Of a stretch of 64,000 nucleotides of DNA, positions 23,644 through 33,778 are shown piece after piece (positions within the stretch are counted from its first letter, which is position 1; each line of letters starts with the position of its first letter). The notes beneath the pieces are model-generated. The model had not been told where the DNA came from, made no database searches, and saw only the letters and a program-made list of their open reading frames with translations. The stretch lies in assembly GCA_018823125.1 (NCBI GenBank), contig JAHJIW010000011.1, forward strand, positions 107,175 to 171,174, read 5' to 3'. Source of the stretch: Candidatus Margulisiibacteriota bacterium. GTDB lineage: Bacteria > Margulisbacteria > WOR-1 > JAHJIW01. Position numbers and translations under genes: made by a program.

Positions 23644-24639
23644 AATTATTTTTCTGCGTAACCAACGGATAAGATTGATGGTCTCTTCGTAGTCTAAACG
23701 CATTCCAATATTGGTTTCAGTAAGGCCTTTGATCAATCGATTTAATTCTGCATGAACACCCGGAATTTCGGGAACCGCTTTGCAATTTGCAAGGTGGCTG
23801 ATTCGATACAGATATGAAGGATCCGTTTGGGTGCCATCAAAATCCGGCATGGCATCCGCAAAGGGATGCTGGCCCACTACCATTTCATATAAAACCATGC
23901 CGATGGCCCAACGATCTGACCACGGGCCCGGCTTTTCTCTCCGCCAAACCTCAGGAGCAATATAAAATGGAGTTCCTACAATTCTGTCGCCGGGATAATC
24001 ACCGGCAAAGACTCTAGCCCCGATGTCCCAATCCGGCAAAACAACTCTAACTTTTGCTTTTCCCGATCGGCTCGCCTGCCAGGTAATAAAAACATTCTCG
24101 GGTTTAAAATCTGCAATAACGGCGCGGCGTCCAATTTTTTCTCCGGCTTGCTGCACCGCATAAAGCGCGGTACATGCTTTTTCCATTATAAATAAGGCTT
24201 CGGGGAGCGGCAGTCTGCCGCCGCGGCATTGACGTAGTTCTGCTAATGTTTTGCCTTCGAGTCTTTCCATCGCAATATAAGCACTATTGGGAGCAAACCG
24301 GCAGCAGCCATAATATTTAACAACTTCTTCCAGCCCTAAACGATTGAGCCAAAAAAGAAATTTTGCAGTTTGGTATACTTTCTCAATTGCATCCAGATTA
24401 TTGGTGCCATTGTCTAACCGGGCCGGAATTCTTAAAGCTACTTCTCTTTTTCTAACCAGACGCCGAGCATCCTCCGCTAAAAACACTACGGCCTCTCCAC
24501 CACGGCCAAGGGTACTTTTGATTCGATAAATGCCAACCTGGCCTTTCAAGCTAAGATCCGGACGTCCCAAAAGTCCTTTTTCAACGCGGCGGGACTTACT
24601 TTTATAATTTCCGTGCAGTAAATTAACCCGAATGCCCAT
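23641..24639 (-). CDS. Kinase-fold protein, probable pseudokinase
   Basis: 332 residues from the ATG at 24639 (GAAAGG seven bases upstream). The frame extends to 24660, but that start would overlap the promoter's -10 box. A kinase fold is clear: Gly loop LGRGGEAVVF, IVGTPFYIAPEVW at the activation segment, and DRWAIGMVLYEMVVG. Key residues are altered: the beta-3 Lys is Arg70 (VALRI), HRD is IAD (D177 kept), DFG is DWD. Loss of the ATP-anchoring Lys suggests weak or no phosphotransfer and perhaps a scaffolding or regulatory role toward the neighbouring kinase. Confidence 0.8.
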   Translation of the reverse strand: MGIRVNLLHGNYKSKSRRVEKGLLGRPDLSLKGQVGIYRIKSTLGRGGEAVVFLAEDARRLVRKREVALRIPARLDNGTNNLDAIEKVYQTAKFLFWLNRLGLEEVVKYYGCCRFAPNSAYIAMERLEGKTLAELRQCRGGRLPLPEALFIMEKACTALYAVQQAGEKIGRRAVIADFKPENVFITWQASRSGKAKVRVVLPDWDIGARVFAGDYPGDRIVGTPFYIAPEVWRREKPGPWSDRWAIGMVLYEMVVGQHPFADAMPDFDGTQTDPSYLYRISHLANCKAVPEIPGVHAELNRLIKGLTETNIGMRLDYEETINLIRWLRRKII

Positions 24640-24658
24640 AGTTTTACCTTTCAAATAC

Positions 24659-24687
24659 ACTATCGGAAGAAAAACGAAAAAATTTCA
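24659..24687 (-). promoter_or_regulatory. sigma-28-like promoter of the 23641 pseudokinase
   Basis: TGAAA (24683-24687), TTTTT, 17-base gap, CGATAGT (24659-24665). Confidence 0.7.
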
Positions 24688-24706
24688 GTTTAGCGGGGAT
24701 TAAATA

Positions 24707-25303
24707 TTATTTTTTCTCTAGCTTTTCAATGCGGCGGGCTAACTCATCAATGGCTTTATGCACCGGATCCGGAAGCGCTCCGTGCTCCAGCGGTTTAAGC
24801 TTGCGTCCTTCACGCTTTAGGGTCCAGGCCGGATTTCCAACTACGGTTGAATCCGGTGGAATTGATTTTGTAACTACCGATCCCGCCCCAATTCTGGAAT
24901 TGTCCCCGATGGTTATCGCGCCCAATATAATGGCCCCTGCCCCAATTACTACACTGTTCCCAATGGTCGGATGTCTTTTGCCTTTTTCTTTGCCCGTACC
25001 ACCCAGCGTTACTCCCTGAAAAATAGTTACGTTTTCGCCGATCTCGGTGGTTTCTCCAATGACCACTCCCGCCCCATGATCGATAAAAAATCCTTTGCCA
25101 ATTTTTACTCCGGGATGGATTTCGATTAAAGTTAATAACCGGCTAATCTGTGAAATTAAACGCGGAATGAAAGGAATATGAATTTTATACAAAAAATGCG
25201 CCAGGCGATGAAACCAAATGGCCCATAACCCCTGGTATAAAATAATTTCGCTTTTCTTAGCCGCGGGATCGCGATCAAGTATGGCTTTAATGTCACTAAA
25301 CAT
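24707..25303 (-). CDS. cysE: Serine O-acetyltransferase
   Basis: 198 residues from the second ATG, which stands seven bases after AAGGAG; the first ATG is too close to it. Makes O-acetylserine, the precursor of cysteine. The left-handed beta-helix hexapeptide repeats run from about 65 to 165, with [17 protein letters not shown] and [15 protein letters not shown], the CysE acceptor and active-site region. Short form of the family, lacking much of the N-terminal helical domain. The partner cysteine synthase is not in the window. Confidence 0.93.
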   Translation of the reverse strand: MFSDIKAILDRDPAAKKSEIILYQGLWAIWFHRLAHFLYKIHIPFIPRLISQISRLLTLIEIHPGVKIGKGFFIDHGAGVVIGETTEIGENVTIFQGVTLGGTGKEKGKRHPTIGNSVVIGAGAIILGAITIGDNSRIGAGSVVTKSIPPDSTVVGNPAWTLKREGRKLKPLEHGALPDPVHKAIDELARRIEKLEKK

Positions 25304-25317
25304 GGACATGCTCCTTT

Positions 25318-25848
25318 TTATTTCCGATCAAAAAACGGATTTTTCCCGGAAACCGATAATGGAATTCCAAAAGCAACCGCTACACCTTTATCAAAAAATC
25401 CGGCATCGATGGCGGCGCGACCAATAGTATACATTATTCGATTATCAACGCGATTATCGGCTGCAATCGCCACGGCCGAACCCATGGCAATCCCCAGATC
25501 TCCGGTATTAAATACGCAAATGGCATTATTTTTTTCGGCTTCGGCACAATTCGCAAAACCACAAAACTTACAATACTTTAAACCTAAATATTTAGTTTTG
25601 GTTCCGATAACTACCAAACACTTTGCGTTTTTAATATTTTCCGCATCGCGGATAAACGTTTGATGCTGTTCTCTTTCGCCAATTTCCTTCATCTTGGCAG
25701 AAAGTTTCAAAATATCTTTATCGGTTACAATAATAATTTCTAAATTGTCTACTCCTCTAGCTTTGGGTGCGGTACGTGCGGCCAGACACATTTTTTGGGC
25801 CACCGCGATAATTACTTCTTCATTAAAATCTTTTTCGTTTTTGATCAT
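25318..25848 (-). CDS. DUF2148 ferredoxin-domain protein
   Basis: 176 residues. [12 protein letters not shown] near 91 gives a cysteine cluster suited to an iron-sulfur centre, and the N-terminal [19 protein letters not shown] together with GRAAIDAGF near the end are family hallmarks of DUF2148, a group of small redox-type proteins of unknown function common in anaerobes. Lies between cysE and the potassium channel gene, all leftward with gaps of about ten bases. Confidence 0.78.
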   Translation of the reverse strand: MIKNEKDFNEEVIIAVAQKMCLAARTAPKARGVDNLEIIIVTDKDILKLSAKMKEIGEREQHQTFIRDAENIKNAKCLVVIGTKTKYLGLKYCKFCGFANCAEAEKNNAICVFNTGDLGIAMGSAVAIAADNRVDNRIMYTIGRAAIDAGFFDKGVAVAFGIPLSVSGKNPFFDRK

Positions 25849-25857
25849 TGATTAAAC

Positions 25858-26850
25858 CTACAACATTTTATCCAAAAGTTCTAACTGTTCTGGAGTTCCA
25901 ATCGTAATTAACAAATCTCCCGACTCAATAACCGTATTGGAGATCGGCTGTAAATTAAACGCACCATCGGGTTTACGGATCGCCAAAACCGTAGCTCCCG
26001 AATCTTGCCGAATATTTGTTTTCGATAAAGCCTTTCCGGTAATTTTTGATTTTTCTCTTACTAAAAACTCCCGCAAGCCCAAGTTCACGTGTTCACTGCG
26101 CATAACTGTATCCAAGTAATCGATAGTGATGGGCCGGAGCGCCATGGCGGCCATGCGGCGGCCGGCAATAAAATACGGAGAAATTACCCGGTTGGCGCCC
26201 GCTTTTAATAATTTGGACTCGGTTTCTTTTTGGCCGGCCCGGGCAATGATATAAACCTTGGGATTAGCTACCCGGGCAGATAAAACCACAAAAACGTTAT
26301 CCGCGTCAGAATCGTGACAGGCCACTACCACTTTTGCTTTTTTAACGCCCGCATCTTCAAGTGATTCATCCGAAGCCGGACTGCCGATTACATACGGAAT
26401 ATTTTTACCGGCCAGTTCTTCCGCGATTTCTTGTTTTACGTCCACTACCACAAAAGACTCTTTGGAGGCCGTTAATTCCTCCGCAACCTGGTGTCCCACT
26501 CTTCCAAATCCGCAAATTATGTAATGATCTTTCATCGAAGCAATGCGTTTTTCCATTTGTCTCCTCCTTCGGTAACCAACAATTTGTCCCTCTACCACAA
26601 TTTCAATAATTTGCCCAACCGTGTAAGCCACCGTTCCGACCCCGCCCACAATTAAAAATATAGTCAATAATTTTCCGGCATTAGATAATGGCACTACTTC
26701 GTTAAAACCAACCGTACTTAAGGTTATAACTACCATATAAAGAGCATCAAAAGCAGGTACACCTTCAATGAATTTATATCCTAAAACACCCAGTACAATG
26801 ATCATTCCCAGAAAAAGAAAAGGAATTCCTAGTCTTCGCAACGGATTCAT
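25858..26850 (-). CDS. Two-TM potassium channel with RCK/TrkA domains
   Basis: 330 residues. Two membrane segments (about 8-27 and 61-85) flank a pore loop with TLSTVGFNEV, a variant of the TVGYG selectivity filter. A cytoplasmic RCK-N Rossmann domain follows (IICGFGRVGHQVAEEL near 114-129), then an RCK-C domain near 240-330 (GDLLITIGTPEQLELL). This is the MthK-like layout of ligand-gated K+ channels. The filter's fourth residue is Phe rather than Tyr, frequent in this group. Confidence 0.88.
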   Translation of the reverse strand: MNPLRRLGIPFLFLGMIIVLGVLGYKFIEGVPAFDALYMVVITLSTVGFNEVVPLSNAGKLLTIFLIVGGVGTVAYTVGQIIEIVVEGQIVGYRRRRQMEKRIASMKDHYIICGFGRVGHQVAEELTASKESFVVVDVKQEIAEELAGKNIPYVIGSPASDESLEDAGVKKAKVVVACHDSDADNVFVVLSARVANPKVYIIARAGQKETESKLLKAGANRVISPYFIAGRRMAAMALRPITIDYLDTVMRSEHVNLGLREFLVREKSKITGKALSKTNIRQDSGATVLAIRKPDGAFNLQPISNTVIESGDLLITIGTPEQLELLDKML

Positions 26851-26853
26851 GTC

Positions 26854-27528
26854 TTATGCCCCTTTAAACAGATAAATGGTAAAATCTCCAGCATGATAAT
26901 CATGCCTGAGTACATATTTTGAGCTTAAAAACCGGCATAAATTGATAATATCCTCGGCCCTGAAATAAAAATACCGGTTTGAGTTAAAATCTTCTTCCGC
27001 AGTCATATAAACCGCCGAAGCACTCAAAAAATTTGCTACCACACCAATTTTAGACAGTTCAAACATCTTTAGCAAGAGATCTTTTACGTACTTTAGATGC
27101 GCGTCGGCATCCATAAATCGAATATTAAAAGCACCCGAACAAAAAACTAAATCGAAACTGCGGTTGAAATCATCCTTTAAGATATTTTTTACCTCAAAAT
27201 CCGATTTGGGATGCTTTTTTCTAGCAACTTCGATTAACTTTTCGGATATATCAATACCCTTATATTTAACTTTATACTGCTGATCAATTTTTTCCTTTTT
27301 GAGATACTCCCAAAAGTCCCCAAAACCGCACCCCACATCTAAAATATCTAAACCGCGTTTTGAAATATAATTAAAAACATTTTTCATCACTTTGTAGCGC
27401 AAAAGTTGAGAGGGTTTACTGTTCCAGTCGAGGGCTTCGGGTTTTTCGCCATGTTGAAGCAGAAGATTTTCGTAATACTCAATCTGTTTTTGGAGGTTTT
27501 CTTTACGTAATCCTTCAGATAAGTCCAT
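26854..27528 (-). CDS. SAM-dependent methyltransferase
   Basis: 224 residues. Motif I is ILDVGCGFGDFWEYL near 58-72, then GIDISEKLIEVARKK and DLVFCSGAFNIRF, a standard class I methyltransferase order. Substrate unknown. The start overlaps the end of asd by 14 bases and the stop is three bases from the channel gene, so the genes are translationally linked. Confidence 0.8.
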   Translation of the reverse strand: MDLSEGLRKENLQKQIEYYENLLLQHGEKPEALDWNSKPSQLLRYKVMKNVFNYISKRGLDILDVGCGFGDFWEYLKKEKIDQQYKVKYKGIDISEKLIEVARKKHPKSDFEVKNILKDDFNRSFDLVFCSGAFNIRFMDADAHLKYVKDLLLKMFELSKIGVVANFLSASAVYMTAEEDFNSNRYFYFRAEDIINLCRFLSSKYVLRHDYHAGDFTIYLFKGA

Positions 27529-28537
27529 CGCTGATTAATTTTTCCGCGATCAAGACCGCGTTGAGTGCCGCACCGCGACGCAGATTATCGGAAACAATCC
27601 ATAAATCGATACCACAAGGCACTGAGATATCTTCCCGGATGCGCCCAATAAAAGTATCGTCTTTCCCGGCGCATTCGATCGGGGTTGGATAACCGCCGTT
27701 GGCCGGATCATCCACCACTTTCACGGTCGGGAACGCCGCCAAAAGCTTGCGCACCTCGGCCGCGGTAAGTTTTTTTTCGGTTTCAATATTAACCGCTTCG
27801 CTGTGGCCAATGGTTACCGGCACCCTCACGGCAGTTGCGGTAACTTTGATGCTGTCATCTTCCAAAATCTTTTGGGTTTCGTTAACCATTTTAATTTCTT
27901 CTTTTGAATAGCCGTTATCCAAAAATTTATCAATGTGCGGAATAACGTTAAACGCAATTTGTTTTAAGAAAATGCTTTTGTCTTCAGGGATTGGTTTTCC
28001 TTCACTCCAGGCTTTAACCTGAGCTTCGAGTAAGGCAACCGCTTCTTTACCCCACCCCGAAGTTGATTGATAAGTAGAAACCACTACTCTTTTAATTTTT
28101 GCGGCATCATGAATTGGTTTTAATGCCAAAACCAGCTGCGCAGTTGAGCAGTTTGGATTGGCAATAATGCCTTTATGTTTTTTAATGGCATGGCCGTTAA
28201 CCTCAGGAACCACCAAAGGCACTTCGGGATCCATGCGGAAATGGCTGGTATTATCAACTACCACCGCCCCCGCTTTGACTGCGGCCGGTGCTAATTTTGC
28301 CGAAACTTTGGCTCCGGCAGAAGATAAAACAATATCGATCCCTTTAAAAGAGTTTTCGTTAGCTTCGATAACTTCGTATTTTTTACCTTTAAATGTTACC
28401 GAAGATCCAGCGGTTCGAGAAGAAGCTAAGGGAACAAACTCACTGATCGGGAAGTTTCGTTCCTCGAGTACTTGCATCATTACTTTACCCACCATGCCGG
28501 TGGCGCCTAAAACGGCTACTTTATATTGTTTTGCCAT
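27515..28537 (-). CDS. asd: Aspartate-semialdehyde dehydrogenase
   Basis: 340 residues, full length. NADP-binding GATGMVGKVMMQVLEE at the start, active-site Cys in NPNCSTAQL near 130, and TSGWGKEAV near 160. Reduces aspartyl phosphate to the semialdehyde, the branch point to lysine/diaminopimelate, threonine and methionine. Ribosome binding site GAGGTGA nine bases from the ATG, with a TATAAT further upstream. No other aspartate-pathway genes nearby. Confidence 0.95.
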   Translation of the reverse strand: MAKQYKVAVLGATGMVGKVMMQVLEERNFPISEFVPLASSRTAGSSVTFKGKKYEVIEANENSFKGIDIVLSSAGAKVSAKLAPAAVKAGAVVVDNTSHFRMDPEVPLVVPEVNGHAIKKHKGIIANPNCSTAQLVLALKPIHDAAKIKRVVVSTYQSTSGWGKEAVALLEAQVKAWSEGKPIPEDKSIFLKQIAFNVIPHIDKFLDNGYSKEEIKMVNETQKILEDDSIKVTATAVRVPVTIGHSEAVNIETEKKLTAAEVRKLLAAFPTVKVVDDPANGGYPTPIECAGKDDTFIGRIREDISVPCGIDLWIVSDNLRRGAALNAVLIAEKLISDGLI

Positions 28538-28604
28538 AAAAAAATCACCTCAAAAAATATTGTGAAGGGGTATTATAACATAAAATGACATATATATAAG
28601 AGGG

Positions 28605-31581
28605 CTACAATAACATTGATCTAATTATTTCAATTCTGGCTGCCGCCGCTTGGACTGCATTACTTTCTTCAGGAATCCTGGCATGATCAATATAATATCT
28701 GTATATTCGAGCTAGTTCCGGATCCACCGCGACTCCCCTGCCATTAAAGTAAGCTATCGCATTTAATAATTTACCAGATAAAACTTCTCCTACAACCGTT
28801 CTCAGGTAAAGATATACTTCACGGGCAGCCAGCGCCACCTCAAAAGACTCAGCTTCGGCGGAATTAATTTCCCACAGCTCCCGCAGGGCTCTGACCACAT
28901 CAGCTAATTCTCGCATGGTTTGCCTAGCCTCTTCGATGTAGTTTAAATCACTCGATGAGGCTGATCGGTATGAAGTACCAAGTTCATTGGTTAACTGTTT
29001 AAATCTGGAACGAATGAAATCCAGTTCCAAAACAATATTTTCGGCTTCCTTGTTCTGTAGGCATTTCCATTCGGCCCGGATTTTGGCAGGATAAAACATT
29101 TCATTGATAAGCGGGTGCCTGAGCAGTAATAAACGCCTAATAATTTCCGCTGGTTTTTCTCCGTCAATAAAAGAACGGGCAGCCTGCTGCAAAGCTTCTT
29201 CTACGTGTTGCCGGTTTACATAATTTTGTACTTCAGCTATCGCTTTTGCAATCTTATACAAAAACCCATTAAACTTTTTCCCTTCGCACACTAACACCAC
29301 ATCGCTACCGCTGGCTCCAATCACAATGGCAATATCACGGGACACAAAATTTTCTCCAGGAGCTAATTTACGGACATTAATTGCTTTCTGCCCAGGGTGC
29401 ACTACTTCATAACCATGAAATTCTCTGGTTTGCAGGCTGGTCACTATCCTTCCTGATAATTCCTGTCTGCTTAGTCTATGATATGCCACCTGTTCAATTT
29501 CCCCTGCAGCATTGCGTACTATTTTAGAATCATAAACGTTAACCCATTCCCCTTTTCTTCTTAAACCTAACGCAAAAACATGTTTTCCTTCAACCCTTGC
29601 CCAAAGCTGCTCCCCATCTTTAATATCAATCGCTCGGCCAATTGTGGCCGGAACATTTTGTTGTGCTGATCGCTGGTTCCCATCCGGTAAAACTTCTGCC
29701 CAGGTAAAAGATAAACCGTCATCGGCTTTTCTTGTCCAGCTTTCAAACGGTACCCACCCAGAAAAATTAGCAGGAATTTTGTTTGGATTGATCTTTCCGG
29801 AAAAATAAGCTTTAACCTGGCCACTGTCCGTTAAAATCGGACGCAGGTAACGCTTAGAAAAATAATCACAAGTTGCAATTCTAATCAGCTGCGGTGTTTT
29901 TATGCCGTTAGCGTAAGATACATCCGCATAAATTAAATTGTCCTCTCTGTGCCGGCCAACAAAATCTCTTTCGTAAGGATAAACCGTTACTCCCGCCACT
30001 TTATAAGATTGGTAAGGCTCTTTTGCAAAAACATAGGTTCTTACATCCGGACCATTGGAAAACCAGAATCTTTTGGTTTGCGGATCAAGGCTTAGTTCAC
30101 ATATATATTCTCCGCTAGCCGCATCATATGCCCTTAAGACTATACTTTCTTTAATTTCTCCCAGCTCAAATTCATTGACTCTTTCAAACGTCAGCTTAAT
30201 TTTTCCGCCATTTTCAAATCTACTTTGTAGCTTAGGGTGAGTAAATAAAATTTCCTCGGTTTTTCTATTTACCGGCAACTTAATTTTTCTAATTCCTCCC
30301 CGGTTCAAAGTAAACTCATAACATTGTTCAAACAGCATCGGCTCCAGTTTTTCTTTTAAAGCTAAACTTATCAACCCGCGGAAGACCAGCGCCGAATTAC
30401 CTTCTGTTTTACTTTCAATCCCTTGCGGCAAACCCCGCCACCGTTCCCAAAAATTAAACTTAGTTAACTCACCGTGCACCTGTTCAACCACATTAAACTT
30501 TTTGCCGTCTAACACCACCTCATGCCCAATCCCATCCAACACTGTTCCATCCGAAGCACAGGGTAAGCGAAATTCTACTTCTCGAGTTTGTCCTCCCACT
30601 TTTCTTGTCCAACGTGTCACGACACCTCCCCACCATACCTTGCAATCTAAACTTCCCTGCCCAAGAAGCTCGGAACTGGGCGGACGAACAAATCCCATGC
30701 GCAGCTTACCGTGGCAAAACTCTATCGGTAATTCCACCGATTTAAACACAGCTGCATCTTCGCACATTCTTTCCAGGTCAATCTGGGCCAGGCCAGCACG
30801 TGAAATTGATAACGGATGGCGTTCTCCCAGGTTTCTTACCACTTCATTGTAAATTTCCAGTCGCCCTAAATCTCGCAAACCTAATCCATTACCAGTTTCT
30901 AATTCAGAGACCGCCAGTACCCGCATCGCCATATTTTGTACAAATAGTACCCTCCCCACTCCATTTCCCCCTTGATCATGAAAAGGGGAAATCTCCGGTC
31001 CTCCAATAGTAACTTCATGCTCTTCAAATTTAACTCCAACCCCCTTATGCGTATGCCGCAAGGGTTTTCCCCACATCGCCCAGCCCATACTATTAGGAAA
31101 TAGTTCTCTCAAATTCATATTCCTGTCTTTCGGAAATCTACCGAGCTCTGCCCAATCAGCAAAATCAATAATCTCAACTAATCCTGATTCTAATAACGAT
31201 CTAAAAGGTCCTTCTTTAGAAAGACGTTGTGGATCAAGATTGGTTCTTACCAGCGCTACTCCTCTTTGGCCATTATCACGCTGAAGTTCAAATAAATAGA
31301 TTTGATTTTGTTCAATCGCTCCACGTAGAACAAAGCGGGGATCTGACGGAAATTGCAATCTTCGGCCATCAAATTGCGCCACGATCTTGGGTCCACCATC
31401 AAATTTTCGATGAATCAATCTTAAGGGGGCAGCATACTTTACGTAAGATTTCCCTAAATCACTGGGTACACTTCGATAAGGTATTTGTATGGTTCCCTGG
31501 CACCTACCCCAGCGTGGATGAACTGCTTTCCACGGAGTAGATCGGGTACCGGCATATTTTGCTACGTTACCATAATTTGGC
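28605..31581 (-). CDS. Large unknown cytoplasmic protein of the sigma-28-like set
   Basis: About 992 residues, starting with GTG next to position 31581-31583, with AAGGAG seven bases upstream. No signal peptide or membrane segment. I do not recognise any domain. The first ~800 residues alternate short charged strands with Gly-rich turns and look like a chain of beta domains; WTRK occurs twice (near 330 and 618) in similar contexts, hinting at internal repeats. From about 800 to the end it is helical. Single-gene unit between asd and the heptose operon. Confidence 0.6.
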
Positions 31582-31604
31582 ACATGTACACTCCTTCATA
31601 TTTC

Positions 31605-31633
31605 GTTTTCGACCAATCTTTCTAAAAATTTCA
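31605..31633 (-). promoter_or_regulatory. sigma-28-like promoter of the 992-residue protein
   Basis: TGAAA (31629-31633), TTTTT, 17-base gap, CGAAAAC (31605-31611). Confidence 0.65.
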
Positions 31634-31691
31634 GAAAATCGCACCTTTCTTTTTGTTTTATGGTAAAATTTTGTGTCTAAAGGAGGCCCCC

Positions 31692-32261
31692 ATGCAAAAC
31701 AAAATTAAATCCATTTTTAAAGAAAGCGCAGATTTAAAATTAAAAACCGCTGAAGCTCTTTCCGCCAACATTGAAAAATCAGCCCAAACAATAATTAGCG
31801 CATTAAAAAACGGTAAAAAAGTTATCATTTTTGGAAACGGCGGTTCCGCCGCCGATGCCCAGCACATGGCAGCCGAACTGCTCGGCCGTTTTAAAATGAA
31901 CCGCAAAGCACTGCCGGCGATAGCATTGAGTACTAATTCTTCTTCGGTAACCGCCATCGCCAATGATTTTGGATACGACTTAATTTTTGAAAAACCGGTT
32001 GAAGGGCTAACCCAGGCCGGGGACGTAGTAATTGGAATTTCAACCAGCGGCGAATCAAAAAACGTAATTAAAGGCATCGAAAAAGCAAAAAGCTTAGGTG
32101 CTAAAACCATTGGTTTATCCGGATGTTCGGGCGGAAAGCTGGCGGCGGTTTCTGAGATTGCATTAACCGTTCCATCTAATGATACTCCTCGCATTCAAGA
32201 AGCACACATTACAATTATTCATATTATATGCGGATTAGTAGAAGAGGAACTATTTGGTTAA
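31692..32261 (+). CDS. gmhA: Sedoheptulose-7-phosphate isomerase
   Basis: 189 residues from the ATG at 31692 behind AAGGAGG; the frame extends to 31653 without ribosome binding site. SIS-fold with IIFGNGGSAADAQHMAAEL near 46-64 (phosphosugar-binding Ser) and GDVVIGISTSGESKNV near 110. Converts sedoheptulose 7-phosphate to heptose 7-phosphate, first step to ADP-heptose for the LPS inner core. First gene of a six-gene operon. Confidence 0.93.
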   Translation: MQNKIKSIFKESADLKLKTAEALSANIEKSAQTIISALKNGKKVIIFGNGGSAADAQHMAAELLGRFKMNRKALPAIALSTNSSSVTAIANDFGYDLIFEKPVEGLTQAGDVVIGISTSGESKNVIKGIEKAKSLGAKTIGLSGCSGGKLAAVSEIALTVPSNDTPRIQEAHITIIHIICGLVEEELFG

Positions 32262-32834
32262 ATGAATAAAGCAGTTTTTTTAGATAAAGACGGCACCATC
32301 AACGAGGACGTTGGCTATTTAGATGATCCGGCTAAGCTAACGGTCTTCCCTTACTCTGCACAAGCGATAAAAATTTTAAATGACGCTGGATTTAAAGTAA
32401 TTATAGTTTCGAATCAAGCCGGGATTGCCCGCGGAATACTAACTGAAGATATATACCAGGCTATCGATAAAAAAACTCACAAAATTATCCTGCAAGACGG
32501 CGGAATTATTGACGCTTCCTATTATTGCCCGCATCATCCCGAGCACGGCATTCACCCCTACCGCACCAAATGCGAAAACCGCAAACCCAATCCCGGCATG
32601 CTAAAAAAAGGCGAAAAAGAATTTGATCTGGATTTATCAAAATGTTACATGATCGGCGATAAAATCAGCGACATTCAGGCCGGACACAATGCCGGAGTAA
32701 AAACTATTTTAGTAAAAACCGGCTACGGCAAAGATCATGTCAATAATCCCAAATTAAAAGAATTAAATCCGGTTTTTATTGGAGAAAACCTACTCGAAGC
32801 CGCGGAATGGATTGTAAAAAATGAAAAAATATAA
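32262..32834 (+). CDS. gmhB: Heptose-1,7-bisphosphate 7-phosphatase
   Basis: 190 residues, HAD superfamily. FLDKDGTINEDVGYL holds the DxD nucleophile pair, SNQAGIARG the second motif, and GDKISDIQAGHNAG the acidic motif. CPHHPEHG and a later Cys form the zinc-binding loop typical of GmhB. Its ATG directly follows the gmhA stop. Confidence 0.92.
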   Translation: MNKAVFLDKDGTINEDVGYLDDPAKLTVFPYSAQAIKILNDAGFKVIIVSNQAGIARGILTEDIYQAIDKKTHKIILQDGGIIDASYYCPHHPEHGIHPYRTKCENRKPNPGMLKKGEKEFDLDLSKCYMIGDKISDIQAGHNAGVKTILVKTGYGKDHVNNPKLKELNPVFIGENLLEAAEWIVKNEKI

Positions 32835-33756
32835 ACCGATTGATCTATCTGAAATAAAAACTTATTCGTCCGCCGACCGGAAGACGAAAGTTAACTTGAC
32901 GAAATTGTTTAAAGAACTAATTAAAGACCAGAGACCAGAGACCGGAGACCAGAGACCGGCCACCACCCCACCAGAATTAAAATCCGTCGCCGATAAAATT
33001 ATAAAAGCCCACCGCGATGGGCGGCCGGTAATTTTTGGCATGGGAGCCCACGTAATTAAAGTGGGGCTCTCCCCCATTATCATCCAAATGATCAAAGCAG
33101 GAATAATAAATTGCATAGTGATGAACGGCGCCGGCGCCATTCATGATTTTGAGCTGGCCACCATTGGAAACACTTCCGAAGACGTAGCCGAAAATTTAAA
33201 AGAAGGCATGTTTGGGATGGTTAAAGAAACCCTAACCACACTAAACGAAGCCATCGCACAATGCCGCAATGGAAAAATGGGTATTGGAGAAGCGGTTGGA
33301 GAAAAAATCGTTAAAATGAATGCCCCTTATAAAAATTTAAGTATTTTAGCTGCCGCCTACGAAGCTGGGATTCCAGCCACCATCCACGTTGCAATTGGAA
33401 CCGATACTTTACATATGTCGCCCAAAATGGATGCGGCGGCAACCGGCGAAGGAAGTCATTTTGATTTTAAATTACTGTGCGACGTTGTATCTGACCTGGA
33501 AGGCGGCGTGTATATTAATGCCGGATCAGCCGTACTTTTACCTGAAGTATTTCTTAAAGCTCTCACCGTGGCCCGCAACTTAGGCAATAAAGTCGATATC
33601 CTTACCACCGCAAACCTGGATATGATTAAACATTATCGGCCCACCGTGAACGTAGTAGAAAGACCTACCCTGAACGGCGGCCAAGGTTTCAATATCATCG
33701 GCAAACACGAAGCCAATATTCCGCTTTTATTCCAGATGGTAATCGATAGAATTTAA
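32821..33756 (+). CDS. Deoxyhypusine-synthase-like protein in the heptose operon
   Basis: 311 residues overlapping gmhB by 14 bases. The core (FGMGAHVIKVGLSP near 74, MNGAGAIHDFELA near 101, HVAIGTDTLHMSP near 189) has the look of deoxyhypusine-synthase-type NAD-binding proteins. Bacteria lack eIF5A, so a different substrate is expected. Residues about 35-52 (KDQRPETGDQRPATTPPE) come from a short tandem DNA repeat. Placement among LPS heptose genes suggests an envelope-sugar link; that is inference. Confidence 0.6.
   Translation: MKKYKPIDLSEIKTYSSADRKTKVNLTKLFKELIKDQRPETGDQRPATTPPELKSVADKIIKAHRDGRPVIFGMGAHVIKVGLSPIIIQMIKAGIINCIVMNGAGAIHDFELATIGNTSEDVAENLKEGMFGMVKETLTTLNEAIAQCRNGKMGIGEAVGEKIVKMNAPYKNLSILAAAYEAGIPATIHVAIGTDTLHMSPKMDAAATGEGSHFDFKLLCDVVSDLEGGVYINAGSAVLLPEVFLKALTVARNLGNKVDILTTANLDMIKHYRPTVNVVERPTLNGGQGFNIIGKHEANIPLLFQMVIDRI
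32926..32960 (+). repeat. In-frame microrepeat (gaccagaga/gaccggaga)
   Basis: About four copies of an 8-14 base unit built on agaccagagacc and gagaccgg lie inside the deoxyhypusine-synthase-like gene without breaking the frame. They encode a Gln/Arg/Pro linker. Confidence 0.6.
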
Positions 33757-33765
33757 AGTCTGTGC

Positions 33766-33771
33766 TATAAT
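33766..33771 (+). promoter_or_regulatory. TATAAT, possible internal leaderless promoter
   Basis: Perfect TATAAT ending seven bases before the hldE ATG, with no Shine-Dalgarno in between. Confidence 0.5.
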
Positions 33772-33778
33772 TTTCGGC

